From assembly GCA_019916065.1 (NCBI GenBank), contig CM034238.1:35432402-35496401 (forward strand): 64,000 nt of DNA, written 5' to 3'. A program made the translations under genes and the position numbers. Below are positions 22,805 through 34,381 of this stretch, in pieces. Below the pieces are notes generated by a model. The model did not search any database. It was not told where the DNA came from and saw nothing but the letters and a program-made list of their open reading frames with translations. The DNA comes from Vitellaria paradoxa (lineage: Eukaryota > Streptophyta > Magnoliopsida > Ericales > Sapotaceae). How positions within the stretch are numbered: the first letter of the stretch is position 1; the number at the start of each line of letters is the position of its first letter.

Positions 22805-24564
22805 ATGGAAGTTGGTGATCTTGTACATGGCCCTTTTGATACCCGAGAATACATAGAGTATCTAGGTGGCATGTTTGGATATGCTTTTACATTAGACACC
22901 TATAGTATTCTTCCTCAATTCTTTGGGCATGAGGAGGAAGACCCATGTCTTCACCTTGATAGGTTTAAGGTAGCATGTGGTTTATGTGATGATGCTAGAA
23001 AGAGTGAGAGACTTAGGTGTATGTTTTTCCCTTTATTATTGCAAAGTGTGGCTGGTGACTGGTGCTATGCTGTAAGTGAATGGGTTTGTACTTGGGAGCA
23101 ATTTCATCAAGCTTTTATTGAACATTTCCTCCCTATTCATCAAACCTTCACCCATGGCCTTCAAATCAAAAATTTTTATCAAAAAAGTGGTGAAGTATTT
23201 TATAAAAGTTGGGAGAGATTTAACAATCTTTTGGAAACATTCCCAAGTCACGGATTAGAGTTAGTGGACATTGTAGCAATATTATATAATGCTCTACCTA
23301 GTAGTTTACACCAGGCGTTTGATCAAGTCTTGATAGGGAATTTCTTGACCTTACCCCAGGTGAGGCATGGTCATTCCTCGAATTTTTCTATAAGCACACC
23401 AGGCCACAGGGAAGACTTAAGCCTAGTTTTGAATATCATGCATTTAAAAGCCACACTGAACCTTCCCCATATACTCCTATTTCACTTGATATTCATGATC
23501 CATCCTTTAGAAGTAGCACATGCATAGAGACTGATTATTGTGCCTATCCCAATCTTATTCCACTCACTGAGGGTCAGCATGAAGAATCTCAGGATTATTG
23601 GCCTTGTGAACCTAATGATGCCCAATTCGGGGACACTTTTCATCAATTTATGCAACATCAAATGATGATCAATGATAATTTGTCTAGGTCTTTCGATGAT
23701 TTTAAAGGACAAGTGTCTAGGTCCTTCGATGACTTAAGAGAGCAACTTTCTATGATAACACAAGCTATGAGCACCAATCTAAGTGGTAACATGACTGAGA
23801 CGTCGACCTCAGACACTATTATAGGCACTAAGTGGGACAATTGCCCTAACTACACTGGGGAAAACACTTGTAATGAGCATTTTTCTCATATTCCTTTAGA
23901 CACTCCTGTTCAGGGTATCCCTCTACCACTTACTGAGAGTCAGGGAGATATGCAATTCTTTCCTACTACCGAGCTTGATGTTCAACCTACCCCTACCATC
24001 CCAGACCTTATTGAGAGTCCTTTGACTCCAACTGAGCATTTGAATGCCACATGGCTCGAGGAACATATCATTGAGTCGGTTGACTCTAGTTCACTCCACT
24101 ACATAATTGAGGTTGAGAGTGGTGCACACCTCTCATCTCCTGACTTAGTCCCATCCAAAAATCTGACTATGGGAATTGTGAGTGACTACCATGAGATCGG
24201 CCATTATTGGGGAGAGGTAGTAGACACGGGGAAGGCTTACATTGACTTTTTGGGTGTTGAGAGATCATTCAAACCCACCATTCCCACACCCATAGATTTC
24301 TTGGGCATTGAAAGACTTATTGAACCCACCATTTCCACATCCATAGATTTCTTGGGTATCAAGAGACTAATTGAGCCAACCATGTCCATACCTGCACTTA
24401 CACTTTGGCCACATCCGAGGTTTCAAGAACCTCACTTGGCCTTTCATTCCCTGGTGTATTTTACACCTGGAAAGCATCCATATTCAGTGCCTAGTGGGCC
24501 CAAAGAGAACATTTTATTTCGTAAACCATTTGTGGATGCATGGGATAAAGAGGGTGTTGGATAA
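22805..24564 (+). pseudogene. TR-GAG-1 gag, interrupted by one frameshift
   Basis: Gag packages the element's RNA into particles. The frame opens at ATG 22805 (MEVGDLVHGPF) and shows a Retrotrans_gag-like core: an EEDPCLHLDRF segment, LRCMFFPL, GDWCY, a WEQFHQAFIEHFLP motif and SWERFNNLLETFPSHGL. A one-base deletion near 23330, judged against TR-GAG-2, shifts the frame; coding resumes in another frame through to a stop at 24562. The C-terminal part lacks a CCHC zinc knuckle and contains a three-copy 17-residue repeat around DFLG (24241-24391). No protease or polymerase follows. The two copies stay recognisably alike after the break, so decay is recent. The frame at 23650-24564 alone would miss the shared upstream part. 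Confidence 0.75.
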
Positions 24565-25065
24565 CACTTTTGTTTTCATTTCATTTGTACATAGTAGATT
24601 GGCTTTTTCATTTTGTTATTTTCATAGTTCTTTTTAATTTGATTCTCTTCCTTTATTTTATTTTCTTTTATTTTTATTTCTTCTTTCGTACTAACCCTTT
24701 TCTTGTTTTATTTTCATTTCATTTTATGTCTAACCTTTTCCATTGAATAGTTTCTTTTGTTTTCTTCAAATAAAGAAGCTCTTGAGGTAATACCTTTCCT
24801 CTCCTTCTTATTTAATCTTGCACTTTCAATTTTGGAACTCCATTATATATAATTGCTGTTGTTGGGACTGCTGTAGAATCTAGGTTGGGGGGTGTTTTGG
24901 GTGATGCCTTAAGGGGCTTGAATAATGGGTGCATGCCTGGTTTAACTTGTGCTATGTTCTTATCTGTGCCTTTTGTGACTATTATTTCATGCTCATCATC
25001 ATGCTCACTTTGCACACTACAGACCCACTTATGCATCATAGTTCTCACATTGAGGACAATGTTTA

Positions 25066-25084
25066 GTTTAAGTTGGGGGTAGAG
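25066..25084 (+). promoter_or_regulatory. Central polypurine-tract-like motif
   Basis: GTTTAAGTTGGGGGTAGAG, closely resembling the 3' polypurine tract (TTCAAGTTGGGGGGTG at 26839-26853). Both are preceded by a GA-GGAC/GGGAC-TA-CAATGTT word. The motif is kept in TR-GAG-2 (36211-36231, reversed). It could serve as a second plus-strand primer. Confidence 0.45.
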
Positions 25085-25860
25085 TTCGCATGATGACTTT
25101 TGTGCTAAAATTGTCAAATTTTTCAAATTTTGAGCATTTTTTAGCTTGAACACACGAATTTAGCACATTTATACTTACATGTCAACCCTTTTGGTTGGTC
25201 AATGGTGAATTTGAGTGAGAAAGTGATAAGTGAATCTTGTTCAAGTATTAATAGGAAACATAATTCAAGTGGAGTGTGTGATGACTTTGTGCATTTTCGG
25301 ACTATCATGGTGAAAAGTTTATATGCTTAGGAGTAGACTTTATTTGATATTGGTTACTTGAGCATCTTTGGACTAGGTAAAGACTTATACCCCTTAATTG
25401 TGAGCTTTTGAGCCTATTATTTCTTTTTCTTGAGGGGTTGCACATAATCACAGCTCTTTTGCTCTTCACTTCGATTTCAATGCACTAATTGCATCACACA
25501 CACTTGCATGAGTTTCACTTGGCACATTATGAGTTGTTGCAAGCTTTGAACATGATGCTAGGCTATCTTTGCTATTGTTGGGCCTTTTCATCCTTCCTTG
25601 ATATGAAATTACCCTAGGAACCAACTTGAAGCCTTTTAATAAAGTGTGTGATATTTATATATATTTTTTTCTTGGCTCCCACCTCATATATTATCCCATA
25701 ACCTTGTTCACATACTTTTAAGCCTTACCCTCACATGTTTTGGGTTATGAAAAGTTCCTCAATGTCAGTGATGTGAGTGGGGATTGGGAATGGAAACTTT
25801 TGAGAGCATATTGAGAGGGAATATTAGGTGGAGAATTTAGCTTATGTTTATTTCATTATT

Positions 25861-25922
25861 TCAAAAAAAAAAAGAAAAAGAAAAAAAAACAAAAGAGAAA
25901 AAAAAAAGGAAAAGAAAAAAAA
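25861..25922 (+). repeat. Long A/G-only tract in TR-GAG-1
   Basis: About 60 bases of A runs with scattered G and one C. The equivalent tract in TR-GAG-2 (35311-35430, shown as T/C) is about twice as long, so it is length-variable. Confidence 0.7.
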
Positions 25923-26840
25923 GTTTGTCATTCATTTTTGCTTATGTAATTTTGGGACCTGTGCATTGTATTATAATTATTGAGAATGTCCCATGAGTAG
26001 TTTGTAAGTTAGTGAATAAGCTTCTTGTTGTAGTTCTTCTTGGGGTTGGAAAGGAAATGGGTAGTTTGGGACTTGTGTGCACTTGAATATCTTTATCCCA
26101 AGACATGTGCCTTGATTTCCATATCTTCCATTGTTCACAATTACCCTTGGCTAAGTTACAACCAAAACAAAGACCTAGTGGATTCTAAGCAAGCAACTTT
26201 TGTATTGTGCATGTAGTGGTCTTGTTTAGGTTGTGTGGTGTGATCTCTTGCATATGCATTGGAACATTATCATGAGCTGTCCACTTTAAACTTTAATGCA
26301 GTTCACTCACATGTTTGTGGGCTTATGTGCAACTAGGATAGCATTTCATGCTATTAGGAATGTGTGAACCCCTGAATGAGTGAATTTCTTTCTATGAGTG
26401 GAATCCTGTGAGCTTTTGAAGTCAAAACTTAGTTTCAGTTATGCTCTTGAGACCTTGTTGAATGAATGAAACAATTTTGCACACATGCTTTTTCTACTTT
26501 GATAGTCCATGCATTTATGCTTAGCACTTGGAAATTACACATGATATTTGGATTTTGTAACTTGCTGAGCTTGAACTTAATTCATTTTTTATCTTGATCA
26601 CTCTTTGACACATTAAGACCATGCCATAGAATTTTGTGGGTAGATTCACTGCAAACCCTCACGAGACCTTACTCGTCCACTAGGGGAAACCTAGGGGTTT
26701 AAGGGGCTTGCTACACGTAGCTAAGTGTAGCCGTGCTTCCAACGAAAAGAGAAATAGGATAATAGTTGCATCGCATTTTAATAAAGAACATCATGCATTT
26801 CATTTTAATAAAGAGCATTGCTAAGGGACTAGCAATGTTC

Positions 26841-26853
26841 AAGTTGGGGGGTG
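26841..26853 (+). promoter_or_regulatory. TR-GAG-1 3' polypurine tract
   Basis: AAGTTGGGGGGTG directly abuts the TGATTAC start of the 3' LTR. This is the expected plus-strand primer position and composition, and TR-GAG-2 has the same tract. Confidence 0.75.
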
Positions 26854-28362
26854 TGATTACACTTGAAAAGTGTAATTACAAACTCCCTAACTCAACACTT
26901 ATTCATGCATTAAAATAAGTAAAGTTGAAGTTTTAGTGTTATTGTGTTACTTATACTTTTATTATTTTATTTGGAGGAAAAAGGGCAAGGATGTCGAAGT
27001 TTATAGCTATGGAGAGGGCCAAGAAGACAAAGAAAAAGTCATGGTTCAAACCTCATATTTGATGGAAAAGACTAGCCCAAAGACCCAACCAAGAGAAAGA
27101 AAGAAAGCAATGAAGGAAAAACTAGACGGTCCCCACCGTCACCCAGATGGTCAGGACCACAGAAAGTACAAATCTTCAGACGGTCCCGACCCCCTCTCCA
27201 GACGGTCGGGACCACCCGTGATTTACAATAGCCGCATGAAAGCTCCTCTTCTAGGGTTTCCTTGCATCTTTATAAGGACCCATTGCACGGCCAAGAAGGG
27301 AGGAAGCCCCTTTTGATTTTGCACCTTCAATTGAGCGTTAGAATAGAATTTTGAGAGTTTTTAGATTAGTTTTTTTTAAACTTGGATGCGTGGATTTATG
27401 GTTTTCATTGGAGCTTTCATCGTTGTCTTGTAGTGATTCTTCACCTCGTCTTTTATATTCGCTTTACGTTATAAGTTGCACTTTAATCTATTTCGTTTTA
27501 TTTCGATTTGTTTCGTAATATCATGTTTTGCTTGTTTCAATTCTCTTTTCGTATGATTGAATGCTATTATATTGTTTTTAAGATGCTTAAAGTAGTCGTA
27601 GCGTAAAACCCTAGTTCTTGATTCAACGAATCAAGAATGGGTAGTTCACGAAAAACCTTATAGGTATTAGTAGACCCTTCGCATGGGTTGTGAGAGCTCA
27701 TGCGTAAGGATCTACCGTGTTAAAATCTATTTTTAACTTGTTTCGAAAACATTCAAAATTGAAAATCTTTAACCACACTCGTTTGAAGCCACTGGTATGG
27801 GTTCTCAAATATAACGTTTACATACTTTCGAATAAGGTTAAAAATAGGTTTCGAATTCATTTCTAGTTTCGTTTGTTTGAAAACTTTTGAAAACAAAGGT
27901 CTTTAACCATATCTGCTTGAGATCACTGGTACTGACCTTTGATTACAATATTCTTAACACTTTTCGAATTAAACCCTAATCTAGTTTTGAATAAAAACAT
28001 CCCAAGATAAAGTAGTGAACTACCCGGACTTGAAAGTTGGATCAAGAACCTTTTTAGTATCGTGCTTGTTATTTAATTTAATTTATGAGTTAATTTATTC
28101 ACTTTAAAATTTAGAGTAGATGCTTTGTTTGCACTTTAAAATTAAATTGAATTTCTTTCATTTAGAATCTAAAACAAAAGTTTGAGTTGCTAAAAAATTA
28201 GTTTAAATTAATTTAGGTTCACCTACTAATCAAGAGAACAAGTCTAGAGCTTTTAACAAAGCCCTCCCTGTGGATTCGACCTCGGACTCACCGAGTTTTA
28301 AAACTATGACTGCCCTCTTGCACTTGAGAGGTAGAACCCGAAACACAACTTAGGGTCGGTCA
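26854..28362 (+). repeat. TR-GAG-1 3' LTR
   Basis: 1509 bp, same ends as the 5' LTR and followed by the GGTAG target duplication. It differs from the 5' LTR by scattered single-base changes and short indels only. Confidence 0.85.
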
Positions 28363-28367
28363 GGTAG

Positions 28368-31261
28368 GGAAGCCAAAACTTTAACTGATATAGCCCAGCA
28401 TGCTGACAGCTCTCTGTTTATAACTTCTGATGTGCTTCTAACCCCTAAAACGGTGGAATTAGGCTTTGGCTAAAACATAAAAGTTGTAGCCTTTTAAGTT
28501 TTCTTCCCAACCCAAAAAGATTTGCACCAATCCAATTTGTAAGTCAAAAGTTATGCCCAAAATACTGAACACGTGTAAAATTGTATCTTCTAAACAAACT
28601 AAATTCAAGGCCGTTTTTGAACCTTTAGACTTTAGAATTTTAAAAAGTGTAAAACATGAAAGTTGTAGGTCCTAAAGTCTAGTTTCTACAGATATAAAGT
28701 TTATAAATATCGGAGTTCTGCTCTATTTTATATTAATTTTATTTTATGCTGTTATCTTTGCTTAGCCTTTAATTGATGCTTGTTTGGATTTCTTTTAGAA
28801 TTTTATGTTTAAAGATTTATTTAAATTTCCAATTACCCTCTATTAGTTATAGTCATGTTAATAATTTCTATTGATGTGTAATTTTGTTCACAAGGCCTAA
28901 TATAATAAAACACTTATACTATTTGATATAATACTGAAGTAGACTGTTAAGTTGATACTACTTAGTTATCTTCCAACTGATATGAAATTATTTTAAACTG
29001 GATATTATATATTATTTGACACTCTAATATTTATGATAACTGAGTTAGACAGTCAGTTTCATCATGGATAGTTGGATGACTTATTCAAACTAAATTGGCT
29101 AAGTAAAACCAAGTATTTGATAAAATGCCCAAATAAAATAATGGACTTATTCTTTCCTTATTTGGTCTTGCTTAAATGAATTTGATTTATTTTAATTGAT
29201 TCTTTTAGGCATTATTTTGTCAACCTAGCAAGTTATATAACTATATTTTTATGATTGTGAATTTAATGAAACATATTTAATACCTTCCTAAACATTGGAG
29301 TAATTCTATGGACATTTGTGGATATCTTGAAGCCGAAAACCTATGACAAGGGTTTGGTTATAAATAAGATGATGATTGGAATTTATTCAAATTATTTTGA
29401 ATAATATTATTCCCCTACCAAATCAGAAGTTTAGAAAGAATTGGCTTTGTAATCTCACATTGGCTTAATTGTTCAACTAATGTACTATACTATCCGATTA
29501 GAATAAAATAAAACTTATAAATTTTTCTAAAATTAAATATAAGTCTAAAGAGCTATTTATTATCTTTATATTTCATAAAATAATAAAATAAAAAGGAAAA
29601 AGAGGCAAAAATCGAAATCACAGCCAATGAAGTTCGAACTCGCGACTTTAAATCACAATTAGGGTTGCCCGCCCACTAAGTTGCCAACCTCGGCTTAATT
29701 AATATACCATTAGAAATAATTTATTCTTATCAAAGGTAGTACGACAATTTGTCTAAACAATTAACTAAAATACTAATTCGAATTCTAAATTATTGTTAGT
29801 TACTTGTTACTTGTTAATTTACATGTAGTATCTACCTTTGCGATAATAATATTGGTGACTATGTTAAATCTTTGATTTATTGAGAATTACTATTGAATTA
29901 TGGATTTAGATAAAGTACTTAAAAATATATTGCATGTGACTGAATAATCCCACTTATGATTCATCGCCTGGAACATTGCTGGTTGTTATTAAAAATGTTT
30001 TATTTCCATACAAGGTACCCTTGGGAATGTAAAAGGGTGAGAAGAAATTAAGGCACTCGGTGCTAAAGTTATTTTTGGCAATGGGGTGATAGGTGGGTAG
30101 AAATGGCCTTTTAGATGGAGATGGGAACATATGCATTTTAATTGGGAGATGTTCCCTTCTGACCTGGCCAGTCAGGTAGCCAGTTGTGACGGCTAGGTTT
30201 TTGGTAGGTGACACCGTCGGAATGCATTGGATAAGCCCGTAAAGTCACTGGTTCCCAAAGCTTGGGGTAGAGGAGGATAGGAGTATATTATCCTAAGAGG
30301 ATTTAGATTAAACTCCTTTACCAAATTTTACTATGACTAGCAACATCTCTTGTTTATGTATGAATAATGTGTTGGAATTATTTAATTATATTTAATTCCT
30401 TTTGATGAATATTTTATAAAAAAAAATATATGAAACCTGTATTGCTATGGGTTTGATCCTGAGACCTTAAAGATCTGAATATGAGATCCCTACCACTGCG
30501 ACACCGATTTCATTTTGGTCCAAATAACAACATTAAACTATTTGACGCGTAAGTATAATAGTAGTTACAGTGACGGTCTCATCGAACCGTTGTAAGTATA
30601 ATTTATATTATTCAGTTGGGATCTATTAAATTAATTGTTGCATGAACAGTATGCCACCTAATCACATTCACTGTATTGGGTCATCTAATACAGTGTAGTA
30701 TTACAACCACTGCATATAGGCACCTAGGAGATTCTGACTACTGGGCTTTAGTAGCTCACCCCTTTGTAGGAATATTTTTTCAGGATTTTAAGCACAGGAA
30801 TACTGAAGATGAGTTGGAAAGAGATTAATTTCTCTTAAATATTCCACCAAAAGAGTTATCTATTTTTTCTTGCGTAGTATTAGAAGACTTTATTTATTAT
30901 TGTGGTCTGTAATAATAATTGTTGGATGATTGTAATAATTAAGTTTAGACCTAGTTGCTTTTATTTGATATGTAATGTTAATCGCATGGTTGGGACGCTT
31001 AGATGGCCCTACAATACTATTCTCTATCTTTATTTTGTACTCTGTGGTTGAACCCTACCAAATGATTCAGCCTAATGGCTTATAAATATTGGTTGGGATA
31101 AACTAGAGATTTTGAATACCTTAAATTTTTATTACGAGTCAACCCCAGTTTGAAAGAAAATTTGGGATGTGATGGCATATTGTTATCATCTCATTTTTAT
31201 ACTCAGCAAATAATCCCTAGTCACCCTCGGGCATTCGGGTTATGAAAATCCGGGGCGTGAC
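28368..31261 (+). other. Right part of the nested long LTR, no gene
   Basis: Non-coding LTR sequence. It includes a module near 28470-28530 (GTAGCCTTTTAAGTTTTCTT) that resembles one in the solo LTR at 17465-19049, and a TTTAGTAGCTCACCCCTTTG word near 30747 typical of Tekay-like LTRs. Short frames such as 29954-30214 (minus) carry no motif. Confidence 0.5.
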
Positions 31262-32461
31262 ATTTATTATGCATCGTGAGCACAAGTGGGTTAGTGTTCA
31301 TGTTCCAATAGATTTTGTTACAAGTGTGGATCCTGAAAGTTAGGTGGGGCTCGCTGTGATGAATTTAGTTTTACTTTATTAGAGTTGATGTTATTAATTT
31401 AATTAGTTATGATTATAATATTATTTTAATTAGACTTCTTTGATTTGGTTGTAAGGCTATAAAACTAAAGTTATTATTATGTTGGGAATGTGGTGGAGCA
31501 TTATTGCCTAGTTTGACCAAGACTTAATTATAATTACTTTCATGTTAATTTGTCATTGTAGATTGTAGATGTCTATACTAGTGTGGTTATGGCTCTGATT
31601 AGGGTTATAGTTGATATATGCATGTTATGCATGATTACAATTAGTTCATCACTTAGGTTACAAAATCTAGAACGCGACATTATTTCTATAAAGAAATAAA
31701 AAATTACAAATTAATAAAAACACAAGAGCATATAAAGAAAATTAAGAATTTAATTTAATTTTTGGTAAGAAAAAGATAAAAGAGATAAGCAAACAGAAAG
31801 AATGAGAAAATTTTTCCACATTCCCGAGATAAAGTTTATGCACTCTTTCTAATTTTTTGTAGGTTAATGGTTTTTAATTATTGTCGAGGAAAATAAGAAC
31901 ATTCTAAAACAAAGTTATTATTAACTGACCCAAAAAAAAAAAAAACAAAGTTATTATTATTTTAAGTATTCACCAAAAAACCTATATAGAATTAATGTCA
32001 TTATATGTGTATTTGAGAAATACTAAAAATTATTTTTATATAACTATTACAAAAAAATAATTTTTGAATTATGAAAATTCTTGAATAGAGTTAGATCAAT
32101 GATAATGAATCCAGGCAATACACTCAATTAAACAACCAATCACAATAAAAACTCTCTCCTACAACTATATAATATGCTATCTCTCGCTCTCTCTCTCTAA
32201 AGGTGGTCGAACCATCGCCCATCTTGTGTTCTACCTACGAACTCTTTTGATTTTGTGTTTTAGCTTTAAATTTGATGATCGAAGCTTTGACTTCCTTATG
32301 GCATGTCTGCAAACCTCTCTAGGATTCGTCTTTAAGTCCAAGAGAAATCCTAAGGCTTGTGGACTTCTTTATATTTCCTTCTTTTAATCAATTTGAGAAC
32401 TTTTCAACTTGAAAAAACTACAGATTTTTGAATTTTTTTCCTTATGGAATTGGGAAACAAT

Positions 32462-32772
32462 TGATTACACTTGAAAAGTGTAATTACAAACTCCCTAACT
32501 CAACACTTATTCATGCATTAAAATAAGTAAAGTTGAAGTTTTAGTATTATTGTGTTACTTATACTTTTATTATTTTATTTGTAGGAAAAAGGGCAAGGAT
32601 GTCGAAATTTATAGCTATGGAGAGGGCCAAGAAGACAAAGAAAAAGTCATGGTTCGAACTTCATCTTCGATGAAAAGACTAGCCCAAAGACCCAACCAAG
32701 AGAAGGAAAAAAAGCAAAGAAGGAAAAACTAGACGGTCCCCACTGTCACCTAGACGGTCGGGACCACAGAAA
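32462..32772 (+). repeat. Inverted partial LTR (U3 end) at the outer edge of TR-GAG-2
   Basis: It matches the complement of the outer end of the adjacent 3' LTR almost perfectly through GGTCGGGACCACAGAA, then switches at an A run to the complement of the LTR/primer-site border. It includes the GTCACCTAGACGG variant that is typical of TR-GAG-2 and not of TR-GAG-1. The junction has two or three A of shared sequence. Confidence 0.8.
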
Positions 32773-32776
32773 AACT

Positions 32777-34381
32777 TGACCGACCCTAAAAAGTGTTTCG
32801 GGTTCTACCTCTCAAGTGCAAGAGGGCAGTCGTAGTTTTAAAACTCGGTGAGTCCAAGGTCGAATCCATAGGGAGGGCTTTGTTAAAAGCTCTAGACTTG
32901 TTCTCTTAATTAGTAGGTGAACCTAAATTAATTTAAACTAATTTTTTAGCAACTCAAACTTTTGTTTTAGATTCTAAATGAAAGAAATTCAATTTAATTT
33001 AAAAATACAAACAAAGCATCTACTCTAAATTCTAAAGCGAATAAATCAACTCATAAATTAAATTAAATAACAAGCATAATACTAAAAAGGTTCTTAATCC
33101 AACTTTCAAGTCTGGGTAGTTCACTACTTTGCTTTGGGGTGTGTTTGTTTGAAGAACAGGGTTTAATTTGAAAAGTTTTGAAAATGTTATAATCAAATGT
33201 CAGTACCAGTGATCTCAAGCGGATATGGTTAAAGACCTTTATTTCCTAGAGTTTTTCAATTAAACGCCAAAATATTAATAAAAATCTGATTTTTAATTCT
33301 ATTCAAAAGTATTTGATGATTGGTTACGAAAATCCATACCAGTGATCTCACACGGATTTGGTTAAGGGTTTTCGTATTCGAATGTTTTCGAAATAGAAAA
33401 AAATAGAATTGTGAAAGGTAAATTCATTCGTGAAAGGTTTCGCAACCTATGCAAAGGGTCTCGCAACTTACGCGAAGGGTCTCGCAACCTACGCGAAGGG
33501 TTTCGAAACCTATGCGAAGGGTCTCGAAGCCTACGCGAAGGGTTTCGCAACCTACGCGAAGGGACTACGAACGCCCCAAGGCTTTTCGTGAACTACCCTT
33601 TCTTGATTCGTTGAATCAAGAACTAGGGTTTTACGCTAAAACTACTTTAAGCATCTTAAAAACAATCAAATAGCATTCAATCATATGAAAAGAGAATTGA
33701 AACAAGCAAAACATGATATTACGAAACAAATCGAAATAAAACGAAGTAGATTAAAGTGCAACTTACAACGTAAAGCGAATTTAAAAGATGAAGTGAAGAA
33801 TCACTACAAAGACGACGATGAAAGCTCCAATAAAAACCATGAATCCACGCATGCAAGCTAAAAACCTAATCTAAAAACTCTCAAAATTCTATTATAACGC
33901 TCAATTGAAGGTGCAAAAATAAAAAGGGGATTCTTCTCCTCTTGGCCGTGCAATAGCTTTTTATATAGATGCCACAAAACCCTAGAAGAGGAGCTTTCAC
34001 GCGGCTATTGTAAATCACGGATGGTCCCGACCGTCTGGAGAGGGGGTCAAGACCGTCTGAAGTTTTGAACTTCTGTGGTCCCGACCGTCTAGGTGACAGT
34101 GGGGACCGTCTAGTTTTTCCTTCTTTGCTTTTTTTTCTTCTCTTGGTTGGGTCTTTGGGCTAGTCTTTTCCATCGAAGATGAAGTTCGAACCATGACTTT
34201 TTCTTTGTCTTCTTGGCCCTCTCCATAGCTATAAACTTCGATATCCTTGCCCTTTTTCCTACAAATAAAATAATAAAAGTATAAGTAACACAATAATACT
34301 AAAACTTCAACTTTACTTATTTTAATGCATGAATAAGTGTTGAGTTAGGGAGTTTGTAATTACACTTTTCAAGTGTAATCA
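32777..34381 (-). repeat. TR-GAG-2 3' LTR (1605 bp)
   Basis: On the plus strand it starts TGACCGACCC and ends AAGTGTAATCA, followed by the reversed polypurine tract CACCCCCCAACTT (34382-34394). It is longer than its partner at 38712-40255 mainly because of three extra 21-bp units at 33436-33561. Confidence 0.8.
33436..33561 (+). repeat. 21-bp minisatellite in the TR-GAG-2 3' LTR, six units
   Basis: Units read GGTTTCGCAACCTACGCGAAG with small changes. The other LTR has only three units (39372-39434). The 63-bp difference explains almost all of the 61-bp net LTR length difference. Short arginine-rich frames over this array are by-products of the repeat. Confidence 0.85.

Larger units (their letters stand above)
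24565..26840 (+). other. TR-GAG-1 non-coding interior
   Basis: About 2.3 kb without a credible gene, yet well conserved in TR-GAG-2 (34395-36733, reversed). It includes a central polypurine-like motif (25066-25084), a long purine tract (25861-25922) and many short TGAG/CTTG-rich stretches. Short frames at 24812-25153 (minus) and 24885-25082 (plus) have no motifs. Conservation may reflect packaging or replication signals, or simply recent common origin. Confidence 0.6.
21065..28362 (+). mobile_element. TR-GAG-1: non-autonomous gag-only Ty3/gypsy element
   Basis: A complete 7298-bp LTR element with a perfect 5-bp target duplication GGTAG (21060-21064 and 28363-28367). It has LTRs of 1512 and 1509 bp, a primer-binding site complementary to tRNA-Asp, one gag-like coding region (22805-24564), about 2.3 kb of non-coding interior, and a polypurine tract next to the 3' LTR. 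No protease, reverse transcriptase or integrase is present, so it would need enzymes from a related autonomous element. The tRNA-Asp primer and gag-only layout resemble Athila-type gypsy elements and the TR-GAG class known from plants. Both LTRs are clearly similar, implying a fairly recent insertion. Confidence 0.85.
20057..31261 (+). mobile_element. Long LTR (about 3.9 kb without its insert), nested in family X copy 3
   Basis: It starts CGTAATAGCCTGAATTTT (first base probably mutated from TGTAATAGCC) and ends ATCCGGGGCGTGACA. It is flanked by TTTAT on both sides (20052-20056 and 31262-31266), a perfect 5-bp target duplication. The flanking sequence is family X: joining across the element restores the TTTTATCATGCTTCGTGAG-type sequence of copy 2. 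Removing TR-GAG-1 (21065-28362) and its extra GGTAG leaves about 3.9 kb. The TG...GGGGCGTGACA ends resemble other Tekay-type LTRs, but body similarity to family X is weak. No coding domains were found. Confidence 0.6.
16376..31675 (+). mobile_element. Solo LTR, family X copy 3, split by nested insertions
   Basis: It starts TGTAATGACCTAAATG and ends AGAACGCGACA. The left flank is TCAGT (16371-16375); the right flank TTATT (31676-31680) is a decayed 5-bp copy. The empty site in block A near 3419-3430 reads CATCAGTTCTACAAA, which fixes both boundaries. After removing the solo LTR at 17465-19049 and the element at 20057-31261, about 2.5 kb remains, close to the 2655 bp of copy 1. The retained ends share family X modules, for example GCATATTATATATATTTTTA near 20033 and GTGAGCACAAGTGG near 31276. 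Confidence 0.65.

Noticed and set aside
24812..25153. 113-residue minus-strand frame, with a 78-residue partner at 36248-36484
   Set aside because: Both are antisense to the element's transcript in a non-coding interior. Similarity between them follows from the elements being related; no domain is visible.
29614..29700. tRNA-like wording (GTTCGAACTCGCGAC)
   Set aside because: No cloverleaf could be built around it. Similar wording is common in plant LTR sequences.
32462..32772. A separate, older partial LTR lying beside a normal TR-GAG
   Set aside because: The ACAAT duplication flanks the composite as a whole, sister sites show the uninterrupted target, and the fragment carries TR-GAG-2-specific variants. 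One insertion explains all three.
33362..33673. Arginine-rich repetitive proteins on both strands, and a CRISPR-like look of short repeats
   Set aside because: All arise from six 21-bp tandem units without spacers in a retrotransposon LTR. There are no unique spacers, no cas genes, and the context is a plant genome.
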